The position numbers were made by a program, and so were the translations under genes. Shown here one piece after another: positions 18,150-26,177 of a stretch of 36,802 bases of DNA (positions are counted from its first letter, which is position 1; the number at the start of each line of letters is the position of its first letter). The stretch is from Candidatus Neoanaerotignum galli (GTDB lineage Bacteria; Bacillota; Clostridia; Lachnospirales; Anaerotignaceae): NCBI GenBank assembly GCA_904381335.1, contig CAJFIN010000010.1, positions 1 through 36,802 on the forward strand, read 5' to 3'. The notes beneath the pieces are model-generated. The model saw only the letters and a program-made list of their open reading frames with translations. It was not told the origin of the DNA and did not search any database.

Positions 18150-18284
18150 TTTCCAAACTGTCTTTACAAACCTGCTAGCCGTAAGAGGCAAAAGAAACGG
18201 CCGCGGTGAAATAACAGCTGGGGTCAAACTAAGGGGAGGCAATGCCTCAAAGCGGCAGAAAGGAGCATAAAACGCCCCTCCACC
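18119..18284 (-). ncRNA. Candidate short transcript with a 14-codon ORF
   Basis: A perfect TATAAT at 18291-18296 (no good -35) would start a transcript near 18284 that ends at the 18119 terminator, about 165 nt. The RNA has several potential hairpins (GGGGC/GCTCC, GAGGC-ATT-GCCTC, GCCG/CGGC). It also holds a tiny ORF at 18224-18268 (MLLSAALRHCLPLV) with GGAGGGG six bases before its ATG. I do not recognise an RNA family. It could instead be the 3' UTR of the VanW gene. Confidence 0.35.
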
Positions 18285-18441
18285 AAAAATATTATACTAC
18301 ATCATAACATAAAAATATAGTATCTGTAAAAAGAAAATAAAAATTTTGTAAGAATTTCTTTTCTTTTTGTCAACAAAACTAGGGCTTTCCGTTCGCTTTT
18401 CTTGAACTTTATCCTTCCAAAACCCCTCGTCTGCTTCAAAA

Positions 18442-19230
18442 TCAACGATACCGGCTCGTTGTGGTATAATCCGCCACATCTCCCCGATACCGGGTCAGCA
18501 CATAGGCGCCGCCCTGTTGGGTCACTTCCAAACGGATATCGCTGACATCCAGCTTTTCCGTAGAAAGGAAACGGATTTTTAATGTGCCCTGATTCATGGT
18601 TGCCTCGATTTTCACTGGCGCATCATAATCATTGCGAAAACAAAAATCAATGCTGCCCCAGCTCACAGTGGCATCCATGCCCTTTGGCACATAACCCACC
18701 GGCATAGAATGATTTCGGCGATTGGTGATCGTCATACCCGAATACAGTGCTGCATCAAATAATGTGGTAGAAACCTGGCAAATTCCACCGCCTATGGCGT
18801 CCACCACTTCCCCATTGGCATAAGCGCCTGCCGGCAAATAATCCTGATAGGGATCACCCACGGCAAATAGGGCGTCATTATAGCTGAATTCCTCCCCTGG
18901 CATCAAAATTACGCCATTGATGGCGTTACAGGCCAGCTGCATATTGTAATTGCGGTTTGCATTTGCCGATGAAGTACTATAATGTGTGGTGTAAGAAGCA
19001 ATGTCGTATTGATAATCGCCATTTCGCATAGCTTCCAGGGCAGCCTGTTGGGCAGCCTTTTCCTCTGCCTCAGCTTTTGCGGCTGCTTCTGCTTCTAATC
19101 TGGCTTTTTCTTCGGCTGTCTGTTCAAATACAATTAAATTTTCTTGGCCTGGAGATGTAGTCGGCGCCGCCGGCGCAGTCAAACTCCCCAGAGCTAAACT
19201 TGCCACCAAAGCAGGAATGATCAGATCCAT
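18442..19230 (-). CDS. VanW-family protein, membrane-anchored
   Basis: The 262-residue protein starts with a hydrophobic signal or anchor (LIIPALVASLALGSLTAPAAP), followed by an Ala/Glu/Lys-rich coiled-coil stretch (about residues 35-70) and then a VanW domain: LMPGEEFSYNDALFAVGDP, GGGICQVSTTLFDAALYSGM, HSMPVGYVPKGMDATVSWG. VanW proteins are linked to the cell envelope, but their reaction is not established; presence of VanW does not mean vancomycin resistance. ATG 19230 has AGGAGGGTCTT before it, so the longer reading to 19329 is unlikely. Its promoter is at 19268-19296. Confidence 0.9.
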   Translation of the reverse strand: MDLIIPALVASLALGSLTAPAAPTTSPGQENLIVFEQTAEEKARLEAEAAAKAEAEEKAAQQAALEAMRNGDYQYDIASYTTHYSTSSANANRNYNMQLACNAINGVILMPGEEFSYNDALFAVGDPYQDYLPAGAYANGEVVDAIGGGICQVSTTLFDAALYSGMTITNRRNHSMPVGYVPKGMDATVSWGSIDFCFRNDYDAPVKIEATMNQGTLKIRFLSTEKLDVSDIRLEVTQQGGAYVLTRYRGDVADYTTTSRYR

Positions 19231-19267
19231 AAGACCCTCCTTTTCTTCCTCATTTCTTGCTATCAAT

Positions 19268-19296
19268 AGTATAAAAGGAAACGAAAACAAGTACAA
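19268..19296 (-). promoter_or_regulatory. Promoter of the VanW gene
   Basis: TTGTAC (19291-19296) and TATACT (19268-19273), 17-bp spacing, 38 bp before the start codon. Confidence 0.65.
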
Positions 19297-19353
19297 GGAC
19301 GATTTTCTGCCGTTTATAGGATGAAACAAGCAAAACAGAAAGAAAAATTCCGT

Positions 19354-21033
19354 TTACTGACGGATAGCGCTAATAAGGTCTGGGATAAGCTGTTTTTTAC
19401 GAGAAACCACCCCAGGAAGGTAAATGGTATCCCCATCAAAATGGTCTCCATACGCAGCCGAAAGGATCTCTTTTGCCCGAGGACCTTTAAAGAGCAGCGT
19501 GGAAGACTCCTCCAAGATATTCGTCAGCAGAATCATAATCATATCTTTATTTTCTTTTTTCAGCAGTTCTTCCATAAAAGGCTCCAGCCGCTGCTGAATA
19601 TTCCGCAAGTCCTGCGCGTTCATGGAGCTAAGCTGCCCCACACCAAAATTCACATCCCCCACCGTAAAGGCTTTGTAATCCTGATAGAAGATCTCCTCAT
19701 CCGTCCGGCTAGCCAAATCGGCTCCAGCGCTGAACATCGCCTCTGCAAAAGGCTGAATCTCAATACCGGCAATCTCGGCCAGTGCTTTGCCTGCCGCCTC
19801 ATCCAGCGGCGTGCAGGTAGGAGAACGGAACATCAGTGTATCCGACAAAATGGCCGCACACAAAAGGCCCGCAATTTCTTTTGGAATCTCCACCTGGTTT
19901 TCCTGGAACATCTGATAGATGATGGTGCCGGTACAGCCCAAAGGTTGATTGCGGAAAAAGACAGGATTGACCGTTTCCAAACTGCCCAGGCGATGATGAT
20001 CAATGATCTCTAAAATATCTGCAAACTCAATTCCGTCCACCGCTTGGCTCTTTTCATTGTGGTCCACCAAAATCACTTGTTTGTGGTTAGAATCTAGGAA
20101 ATTCCGCTTGGAGATCAAACCCAGATACCGATCGTCTTCTCCCACCACAGGGAAATAACGGTGCCGGGTCTTGCTCATCACTTCCTTGACATCATTGGCA
20201 TAGTCATCCATATGAAAAGTGAGCAGCTTTTCCTTGGTCATAAAATATTCCACTGGCATGGATTGATTGATCAGCCGAGCCACCGTATAAGAATCATAGG
20301 GCGAAGAAATGATCACAGTACCCTTTTCTCTCGCCCGCTGCATAATGGTCTCATTGACCTGATTATGTGTACAAAGCACAATACAGCTAACCCCGGTTTC
20401 CACAGCAAAAAACTGGCTTTCAAACCGGTTGCCCATGATCACCAGATCGCCCGCAGAAATATATTCCTGCATCAAATCAGGAGAGTTAGCCGCAATGGTC
20501 ACCTTTCCTCCTGTAAAACAGCCGGAAATATCCCCGCACAGCACCGTTCCATCCAGCGTATCCACAATATTCTGGTATGGTGTGGCGGCCTTGGATACAA
20601 TGCGGTTGTCATACACATCCATGTCGCTGGCTGCAATATCGCCGATGGTAATCAGGCCCTGCAGATGATTTTCCTCCGATACCACCGGCAAAGTAAAGGC
20701 CTTTTCTGCCTTCATAGTAGTGTATGCTTTCCGAATGGAAATCCCCCCAGAAATACCGGCAGTGGTACGAAGCTCAATGTCCTGCACTTGGGTACGCACA
20801 TCTTTAATATATTCCGGCGCTTCTATACCAAACTGATCCAGCACATACGCCGTCTCTTTGCTCACCTCGCCGCAGCGCCGGGGCACATACTGCTTTGTGC
20901 CAGTGATGGCATTTTTCAAATACGCATAGCTGATGGCCGAACAGATAGAGTCTGTATCTGGATTTTTATGGCCAATAACGATGATTTCTTTTTTCTTTTC
21001 CAACGCAATCTTCTCCTGTCTTTCGATAGTCAT
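19354..21033 (-). CDS. Family II (Mn-dependent) inorganic pyrophosphatase with CBS/DRTGG regulatory insert
   Basis: The 559-residue protein has DHH-family motifs GHKNPDTDS, VDHNE and DHH (metal site), a C-terminal DHHA2 domain, and between them a roughly 240-residue insert with two CBS repeats and a DRTGG-like domain. The plain enzyme is about 310 residues, so this is the long regulated form. It hydrolyses pyrophosphate; CBS domains in related enzymes bind adenine nucleotides that inhibit or activate. ATG 21033 has GGGGAGG only 2 bp away, too close; TTG 21003, with AGGAG about 9 bp before it, is an equally plausible start. Confidence 0.9.
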   Translation of the reverse strand: MTIERQEKIALEKKKEIIVIGHKNPDTDSICSAISYAYLKNAITGTKQYVPRRCGEVSKETAYVLDQFGIEAPEYIKDVRTQVQDIELRTTAGISGGISIRKAYTTMKAEKAFTLPVVSEENHLQGLITIGDIAASDMDVYDNRIVSKAATPYQNIVDTLDGTVLCGDISGCFTGGKVTIAANSPDLMQEYISAGDLVIMGNRFESQFFAVETGVSCIVLCTHNQVNETIMQRAREKGTVIISSPYDSYTVARLINQSMPVEYFMTKEKLLTFHMDDYANDVKEVMSKTRHRYFPVVGEDDRYLGLISKRNFLDSNHKQVILVDHNEKSQAVDGIEFADILEIIDHHRLGSLETVNPVFFRNQPLGCTGTIIYQMFQENQVEIPKEIAGLLCAAILSDTLMFRSPTCTPLDEAAGKALAEIAGIEIQPFAEAMFSAGADLASRTDEEIFYQDYKAFTVGDVNFGVGQLSSMNAQDLRNIQQRLEPFMEELLKKENKDMIMILLTNILEESSTLLFKGPRAKEILSAAYGDHFDGDTIYLPGVVSRKKQLIPDLISAIRQ

Positions 21034-21073
21034 GGCCTCCCCAAAAAGGCCCTAGTCAATGGCATTTTACCGC

Positions 21074-21099
21074 AAAAAAAGGCCCTTGTCCAGAGGGCC
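21074..21099 (-). terminator. Terminator of the aminopeptidase gene
   Basis: GGCCCT/AGGGCC stem with T-runs on both sides, so it could work in both directions. It separates the M29 gene from the pyrophosphatase gene. Confidence 0.82.
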
Positions 21100-21146
21100 T
21101 TTTTCAGGGACAGGCCTTTTAGCCTGTTTCCGATTCATTTTCTCTT

Positions 21147-22262
21147 TTATTCACCCAGGTTTTCCGGGTTCAAGCATGCCAATTCTGGCAGTACAAACCG
21201 TCCATCCTTACGGATAAGCACATCATCAAAATAAATCTCTCCGCCGCCCATTTCCGGTGTTTGAATCAGCACCAAATCCCAATGAATGGCGCTCTTGTTG
21301 CCATTGGGCGCATCATCATAGCAGCATCCCGGTGTAAAATGAAGGCTGCCGCGGATTTTTTCATCAAAAAGGATATTATTCATGGCTTTGGTCACATACG
21401 GATTCACACCCAGGGCAAACTCTCCGACATACCGAGCGCCCTCATCTGTATCAAAGATTTCATTGAGCCGCTGGTTATCATTGGCAGAGCAGGAAATAAT
21501 TTTGCCTGCTTCAAAGGTCAGCGATACATTTTCAAACGTAAAAGAGTTATATTCGCTGGGCGTATTATAGGTGATAGTACCATAAATAGAATCCTTCACA
21601 GGGGCAGTATACACTTCCCCATCGGGAATATTGCATTTGCCATCGCACTTAATGGCAGGAATACCCTGAATAGAAAAACGCAGATCTGTGCCCGGCCCAA
21701 CGATATGCACTTTATCTGTGCGGTTCATCAATGCCACTAAGGGATCCATGGCTTTGGACATCTTGCTGTAATCCAAGTTACAAACCTGATAGAAGAAGTC
21801 TTCAAATTGCTCCAAACTGCTTTTGGCGCTTTGGGCCATGGACGCCGTAGGGTAGCGCAACACCACCCATTTGGTGTGGGGTACGCGGATCTCATTCAGC
21901 GGCCGGGTCAGCAGCTTTGAATACAGCTGAAGCTGACCATTGGGCACATCAGCCAATTCCGTCTGATTCTCATCTCCCCGCACGCCAATATAGCAATCCA
22001 TCTCTTTCATACGCTCACATTCCCAGCGGGCCATATGATTTAATTCTGTCTCACTAATGCCCAGCAACAGTTCCCGTTCTGTGTCGGCCGTTTTTATTTC
22101 CAGATATGGATGACCGCCAACAGCATATACCTCTTTGATGATCTGACGCACCAAAGGCAATGGTCCCATCCCATGACAGCTGATCAACACATTTTCTCCC
22201 GGCTGCACTGCACAGGAATACTGAACCAAATTTTTCGCTAAGACCTGATTTCTTGGATCCAT
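21147..22262 (-). CDS. M29-family aminopeptidase
   Basis: The 371-residue protein has the AmpS/PepS-type fold: an N-terminal domain (AKNLVQYSCAVQPGENVLI) and a C-terminal catalytic domain with acidic, Tyr and His metal ligands, including the late SAIHWDLVLI (His-x-Asp). Length fits the family (about 370-410). These are metal-dependent exopeptidases in the cytoplasm, with broad N-terminal specificity. ATG 22262 has AGGAG 9 bp before it; the in-frame ATG at 22271 abuts the ribosome site. A promoter TTGACT/TAGAAT lies upstream. Confidence 0.9.
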   Translation of the reverse strand: MDPRNQVLAKNLVQYSCAVQPGENVLISCHGMGPLPLVRQIIKEVYAVGGHPYLEIKTADTERELLLGISETELNHMARWECERMKEMDCYIGVRGDENQTELADVPNGQLQLYSKLLTRPLNEIRVPHTKWVVLRYPTASMAQSAKSSLEQFEDFFYQVCNLDYSKMSKAMDPLVALMNRTDKVHIVGPGTDLRFSIQGIPAIKCDGKCNIPDGEVYTAPVKDSIYGTITYNTPSEYNSFTFENVSLTFEAGKIISCSANDNQRLNEIFDTDEGARYVGEFALGVNPYVTKAMNNILFDEKIRGSLHFTPGCCYDDAPNGNKSAIHWDLVLIQTPEMGGGEIYFDDVLIRKDGRFVLPELACLNPENLGE

Positions 22263-22307
22263 TACAATCATCTCCTGACCGTTAGGTTAAACCTATTTTC
22301 TATTCCT

Positions 22308-22335
22308 ATTCTATCACGGTACAAAAAAAAGTCAA
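22308..22335 (-). promoter_or_regulatory. Promoter of the aminopeptidase gene
   Basis: TTGACT (22330-22335) and TAGAAT (22308-22313), 16-bp spacing, back to back with the promoter of the NifX-like gene. Confidence 0.75.
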
Positions 22336-22342
22336 TTCATTA

Positions 22343-22371
22343 TTGACTTATGTCAAAAATGGGTGTATCCT
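22343..22371 (+). promoter_or_regulatory. Promoter and inverted repeat before the NifX-like gene
   Basis: TTGACT (22343-22348) and TATCCT (22366-22371), 17-bp spacing. The -35 lies inside TTGAC-TTAT-GTCAA (22343-22356), a perfect dyad like CRP/FNR-family half sites (TTGAN6TCAA type). Confidence 0.5.
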
Positions 22372-22412
22372 TCTTTTTAGATAAACGGATGAAAACAAAG
22401 GAGGTCTTTCCT

Positions 22413-22790
22413 ATGATCGTAGCAATTCCCACTGAAGGCGAAGAAATATTCCAACACTTCGGCCACACCCAATGTTTCACTTTATTTGAAGTGGAGGACC
22501 ATTGGGTAAAAAATACCACCAAAATCGATACCTCAGACTCCGGTCATGGCGCTCTGGCTGTGCGGCTGAAAGAAGCTGGCGCCAATGTACTCATCTGCGG
22601 CGGCATTGGGCCTGGTGCTGTGCAGGCTTTGGGGGAAAATGGCATTGAAGTCATCGCCGGTGTTACCGGCAAAGTACAGGATGCCATTGCTGCTTATCTG
22701 AGTGGCAAAAAGCTGGGCAGCCCCAATGCCAATTGCGACCATCATCATGAGGGCGGCCATAGTTGCCATGGCCATACCTGTCATCACTAA
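22413..22790 (+). CDS. NifX/NifB-domain protein with His/Cys-rich tail
   Basis: The 125-residue protein has a dinitrogenase iron-molybdenum cofactor domain (MIVAIPTEGEEIFQHFGHTQCFTLFEV to GVTGKVQDAIAAYL, about residues 1-95). This fold binds Fe-S or Fe-Mo clusters in nitrogen fixers, but is widespread in non-fixing anaerobes where the role is unknown. The last about 22 residues (CDHHHEGGHSCHGHTCHH) hold eight His and three Cys, a probable metal-binding tail. ATG 22413 follows AAGGAGG; the longer reading to 22350 lacks a ribosome site and runs through the promoter region. No nif genes are nearby. Confidence 0.88.
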   Translation: MIVAIPTEGEEIFQHFGHTQCFTLFEVEDHWVKNTTKIDTSDSGHGALAVRLKEAGANVLICGGIGPGAVQALGENGIEVIAGVTGKVQDAIAAYLSGKKLGSPNANCDHHHEGGHSCHGHTCHH

Positions 22791-22872
22791 AAAGCCATCA
22801 GCTTATTGCCGTTTGGCCAAAAAACCATGGCAGCAAAAAACCAAAGGGTTTCCTTCTGCCAATCGGCTTTTT

Positions 22873-22901
22873 AAACCACGCGATAACCGCGTGGTTTTTT
22901 T
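22873..22901 (+). terminator. Terminator of the NifX-like gene
   Basis: AAACCACGCG and CGCGTGGTTT form a perfect 10-bp stem with a 5-base loop, then T-run. Confidence 0.93.
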
Positions 22902-23058
22902 GTGGTTTCTTTTTGGATTTTTCTCCACAACAGCCACCCTTTGGCATCGCTGCTGTTTTCCCATCAAAAAACAAATGGCATGATCCCCAATCTCACCTCT
23001 GATTTGTGGCAGACAGGGATGGGCCAACCTATACTTCGTCCATCATCAGAGGGCTATT

Positions 23059-23598
23059 TTAGCCGTTTTTTCGAAAAACAGAGGGGTGCTTTCGCTTTTG
23101 ATAAAACTTACTGCCTTCCTTATGCGGCGGAGCATTATCCCGCCCTTCTTTCGGTGTAATAAAGGTAAATAAGCCCGAAGGTAATGTGAAAACGATCATA
23201 ATGCCAATGGCAATGACGCCGGCCAATTTTAGTGTAAGCACAGCGTTAACAAAAGAATGATAGATATTATCCTCCAAAATGCCCTCCATGGTACGATAGA
23301 TCTGGCTGCCCGGTACCAGTGGGATCACCCCCGGCACCAAATATAGCGTAGAGGGGGCACGATGGGTATAAGAAAATACCCGGGTTAAAAACGTAGCCAC
23401 TACAGCGCCCAAAAACACGCCTCCCGTTACACTGCCAGTCCAACGATCCACAAAGTAATAGACCACCCAGCCCGCTGCTCCACAAAGGCCACAGGCCCAT
23501 AACTCCCGCCGAGGCGCGTTATTTAAGATGGCATAAGTGGCGGTGGCCACAAAAGAAAAGAAAAAGTGGAAAAAGAATGTTTCTGCGGTATTCATCAT
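23059..23598 (-). CDS. ThrE-type exporter, small subunit (ThrE_2 / YjjB-like)
   Basis: The 179-residue protein has about four to five membrane helices (FFFHFFFSFVATATYAIL, GVFLGAVVATFLTRVF, LVPGVIPLVPGSQIY) and a charged C-terminal tail. The LVPGxIPLVPG motif marks the C-terminal half of the threonine/serine exporter family. In many Firmicutes the exporter is split in two genes; the partner lies directly upstream. I set the start at ATG 23598, just after the partner's stop; the ribosome site there is weak (GGGTGG). Translation by coupling is likely. Confidence 0.85.
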   Translation of the reverse strand: MMNTAETFFFHFFFSFVATATYAILNNAPRRELWACGLCGAAGWVVYYFVDRWTGSVTGGVFLGAVVATFLTRVFSYTHRAPSTLYLVPGVIPLVPGSQIYRTMEGILEDNIYHSFVNAVLTLKLAGVIAIGIMIVFTLPSGLFTFITPKEGRDNAPPHKEGSKFYQKRKHPSVFRKNG

Positions 23599-23599
23599 C

Positions 23600-24367
23600 T
23601 TAGGCCACCCTCCCCACCATCGAAAACGCACTTAACACAATCCCCACACCGGCAGCAATGGCTGAGGCTGTAATTACAGCTTCGGCGATGCGACTGGTGC
23701 CAGATAAAAAGTCGCCGCTCATAATATCCCGCACTGCAGTGGTAATGGCCATTCCCGGCACCAACGGCATAATGGAGCCAATGATCGTTAGCTCATAATG
23801 CTGGCCTAAGCCTAAAGAGAGGAAAAACAGCGTTAAAATCGCCACAAGAATCCCGCCCAATAAATTCGTTAAAAAAGAGGCTAAGCCCCGCATTCCTGCC
23901 AGGCGCTGAAAAATCCCCAGCAATATGCCAACGGCAAACGCCGATATCGCATCCGATATATTGCCGCCAAACAGCACCGTAAAGGTTAAACATAATAGCC
24001 CCGTAGAAAGCACCACCAGCCAATTGGCAAACGGTGTAGAAGCATTGATCTTCTCCAGCTCTAAAAACCCCTCTTCTATGGTCAGTTTTCCCTCCACAAA
24101 ATGGCGAGAAAGGGCATTGGCTCGAACAATCCGTTCCAAATTGGTGCTGCGGTCCGTCACCCGCACAAACCGGGTCGTCACACCGCTGACTTCTCCCTGA
24201 ACACTGGCAAAAAAACCTGATGGCGTCACAAACGCTTCCGGTAAAGCCCCCTCTTTGACAGATAAAATCCGCTCCACCGTATCTTCCACTCGATACGTCT
24301 CTGCACCGCTGCGCAATAAAATCTCGCCTACGCCCACCGCAAATTGCAGCAGCATTTTTTCATCCAT
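23600..24367 (-). CDS. ThrE-type exporter, large subunit (ThrE_1 / YjjP-like)
   Basis: The 255-residue protein has a soluble N-terminal part of about 110 residues (LLRSGAETYRVEDTVERIL, then VRANALSRHFVEGKLTIEEG), followed by about five membrane helices with IGSIMPLVPGMAITTAVRDI. Family members export threonine or serine, or in some bacteria succinate; the substrate here is unknown. ATG 24367 follows AGGAGG by 10 bp; the longer reading to 24403 has no such site. Promoter at 24455-24483. Confidence 0.88.
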   Translation of the reverse strand: MDEKMLLQFAVGVGEILLRSGAETYRVEDTVERILSVKEGALPEAFVTPSGFFASVQGEVSGVTTRFVRVTDRSTNLERIVRANALSRHFVEGKLTIEEGFLELEKINASTPFANWLVVLSTGLLCLTFTVLFGGNISDAISAFAVGILLGIFQRLAGMRGLASFLTNLLGGILVAILTLFFLSLGLGQHYELTIIGSIMPLVPGMAITTAVRDIMSGDFLSGTSRIAEAVITASAIAAGVGIVLSAFSMVGRVA

Positions 24368-24454
24368 GGATCGCCTTCCTCCTCTCGCCCCAGGCTTGGT
24401 CAACTCTTGTTCCGACCCCTTTTACCGCTTTTTATTGTTCTTTGCTCTGCTTCA

Positions 24455-24483
24455 ATCTTAGGAGGATTTCTTCTAATTGTCAA
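24455..24483 (-). promoter_or_regulatory. Promoter of the split ThrE exporter
   Basis: TTGACA (24478-24483) and TAAGAT (24455-24460), 17-bp spacing; the leader is about 80 nt. Confidence 0.8.
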
Positions 24484-24547
24484 ATAAAAACGCCTCTCCC
24501 CCATCAGAAAACGGGCAGAGAAAATCTCTTTCCGCTATAAAATTTAC

Positions 24548-24576
24548 TTTACAACACCTAGGATCCATTGTATAAT
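24548..24576 (+). promoter_or_regulatory. Promoter of the thiamin-salvage operon
   Basis: TTTACA (24548-24553) and TATAAT (24571-24576), 17-bp spacing, directly before the TPP riboswitch. Confidence 0.85.
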
Positions 24577-24587
24577 GAAGGCAATTA

Positions 24588-24672
24588 TAGAGCCCAGGGG
24601 TGCTACGGCCAATGGCCGATGCTGAGAGAGTCCCTTTGAACCTGATTGGTTAATACCAGCGCAGGAAGTGCT
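24588..24672 (+). promoter_or_regulatory. TPP riboswitch (THI element)
   Basis: Contains the conserved TPP-aptamer blocks in order: GGGGTGCT, GCTGAGAG, CCTTTGAACCTGAT and TAATACCAGCGCAGGAA. It is followed by a terminator at 24698, so high TPP is expected to stop transcription before tenA. Confidence 0.96.
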
Positions 24673-24697
24673 TGTCTATCCACATCGTATTGTGACT

Positions 24698-24725
24698 GCA
24701 TCCGCTCTGGTGGATGCTTTTTTTA
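24698..24725 (+). terminator. Riboswitch-controlled terminator
   Basis: GCATCC and GGATGC stem followed by seven T, 26 bp after the TPP aptamer and 36 bp before tenA. Confidence 0.88.
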
Positions 24726-24761
24726 TGCCCGCACATCCCGAAACAACGAAGGAGGTCTTCT

Positions 24762-25421
24762 ATGCGTCCATCTCAATATGTGTATGAAAAGGCAAAAACC
24801 CTTTGGCAGGACTGCTGCCACCATCCCTTTGTGGAAGAAATGGCCCATGGCACGCTGGAAAAAGATAAGTTCCGGTTTTACATGATCCAGGACGCCCTAT
24901 ATCTAAACAGCTATGCCAAGGTTTTTGCCTGGGGTATGATCAAAAGCCAAACCGAAGCAGACATCCGCGCCTTCGCCACCCTGCTGCAAAGTGCGCTGGA
25001 AGAAGAGAGCGAAAATCATCATGCGTATCTCGCCCAGCTTCAGCTGACGCCGGAAATCCTTGCTTCAGCCTCTCCTTCCCTCACCACTGAAAGCTATACC
25101 AGCTACATGCTCAAAGTGGCCTCAGAAGAGGGCCCGGCAGAAATTGCCGCCGCTGTTTTGGCTTGCTCCTGGAGCTATGCCATCATCGGCTCCTATGCCG
25201 CTTCTTTTCCTGGCGGACTGGCCGATCCCATTTTTGCCCATTGGATACAAACCTATATTTCCGAGGCATATCAAGCAACTAATGACGCCACCATTGCGTT
25301 GTTCGACCGTTTGGCATCCCACTACTGCCAAACACAGCTGGAGCATCTTTCTCAAATTGTGGAAAACTGCAGCCGGTATGAATGGCTCTTTTGGGAAATG
25401 GCTTGGAAAAAGGAGATGTAA
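24762..25421 (+). CDS. tenA: Aminopyrimidine aminohydrolase / thiaminase II (TenA)
   Basis: The 219-residue all-helical protein matches the catalytic residues of Bacillus TenA in place and number: Asp44 (IQDALYLN), Tyr112, Cys135 (LACSWSYAI) and a C-terminal Glu207 (YEWLFWEM). TenA hydrolyses aminomethyl-aminopyrimidine to hydroxymethylpyrimidine in thiamin salvage and can cleave thiamin. ATG 24762 follows AAGGAGG; a longer reading from 24714 overlaps the terminator. It is the first gene behind the TPP riboswitch and precedes the transporter by 3 bp. Confidence 0.94.
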   Translation: MRPSQYVYEKAKTLWQDCCHHPFVEEMAHGTLEKDKFRFYMIQDALYLNSYAKVFAWGMIKSQTEADIRAFATLLQSALEEESENHHAYLAQLQLTPEILASASPSLTTESYTSYMLKVASEEGPAEIAAAVLACSWSYAIIGSYAASFPGGLADPIFAHWIQTYISEAYQATNDATIALFDRLASHYCQTQLEHLSQIVENCSRYEWLFWEMAWKKEM

Positions 25422-25424
25422 GCC

Positions 25425-26177
25425 ATGCTGGAATTTCAATCCGTTTCTTTCCGCTACCCTCAAGATGATTACTGGATGATGCAGAATCTGTCTTTTACCA
25501 TTGAAGACGGCGCCTTTGTCAGCATCATCGGCTCCTCTGGCTGCGGGAAAAGCACCATCTTCCGACTCATTGACGGTCTGGAAGTGCCTTCCAGCGGCCA
25601 GATCCTCTGGGATGGCGTTCCGGTAGATGCTGCCCATCGAGCCGGTGCATATATGCCTCAAAAAGACCTGCTCTTTCCCTGGCGGACAGTGGGAGACAAT
25701 GTGGCTTTACCCTTAGAAATTCGCCGTATGCCAAAAAAAGAACAGCAAGCCCAAGTGGATGCCATGCTTCAAAAAGTCGGGCTTTTGGCCTATCGAGACC
25801 GTTATCCCCGGGATCTATCCGGCGGCATGCGCCAACGGGCGGCCTTTGCTCGGACGTTACTGACCGGCAGCAGCCTTCTGCTATTGGACGAGCCTTTTTC
25901 TGCTTTGGATTCTCTCACAAAAATCTCTATGCAGCAGTGGCTTTTGGGGGAATGGGAAAGGGAGAAAAAAACCATCTTATTTGTCACCCATGATGTGGAA
26001 GAAGCCATCTTCCTTTCTGATCGGATCTTAGTGGTTTATGATCGGCCCATTACCCATCTGGTGGCATACCCCATTGATCTGCCTCATCCCCGCCAACGGT
26101 CTGACTTAAAACAAGAAGCCATTCAAAATCTGAAGGAACGGCTGATTCAAGAATTGGGAGGAGGAAACCGTCCATGA
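25425..26177 (+). CDS. thiZ: Thiamin-precursor ABC transporter, ATPase subunit
   Basis: The 250-residue protein has Walker A GSSGCGKST (residues 36-44), Q-loop (MPQKDLLFPW), signature LSGGMRQR, Walker B LLLLDEPFSALD and a switch His (VTHDVEEA). It is like the ATPases of the nitrate/taurine/pyrimidine class. Operon position after tenA and before a permease and an NMT1-type binding protein identifies it as ThiZ. Its stop overlaps the next start by 4 bp. Confidence 0.92.
   Translation: MLEFQSVSFRYPQDDYWMMQNLSFTIEDGAFVSIIGSSGCGKSTIFRLIDGLEVPSSGQILWDGVPVDAAHRAGAYMPQKDLLFPWRTVGDNVALPLEIRRMPKKEQQAQVDAMLQKVGLLAYRDRYPRDLSGGMRQRAAFARTLLTGSSLLLLDEPFSALDSLTKISMQQWLLGEWEREKKTILFVTHDVEEAIFLSDRILVVYDRPITHLVAYPIDLPHPRQRSDLKQEAIQNLKERLIQELGGGNRP

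Noticed and set aside
18119-18296. 6S RNA
   Set aside because: Size fits, but the 5' and 3' ends cannot form the closing stem and the central bubble of 6S is not seen.
18442-19230. Vancomycin-resistance locus
   Set aside because: VanW alone is widespread; no vanA, vanH, vanX or vanRS-like gene is near.
19321-21234. Plus-strand ORFs of 230 and 357 residues opposite the pyrophosphatase
   Set aside because: Antisense shadows of a real gene; rich in His, Arg and Cys in the way of wrong-frame translation.
22413-22790. Nitrogen-fixation gene
   Set aside because: NifX-like domains are common in non-fixing anaerobes and no other nif gene is present.
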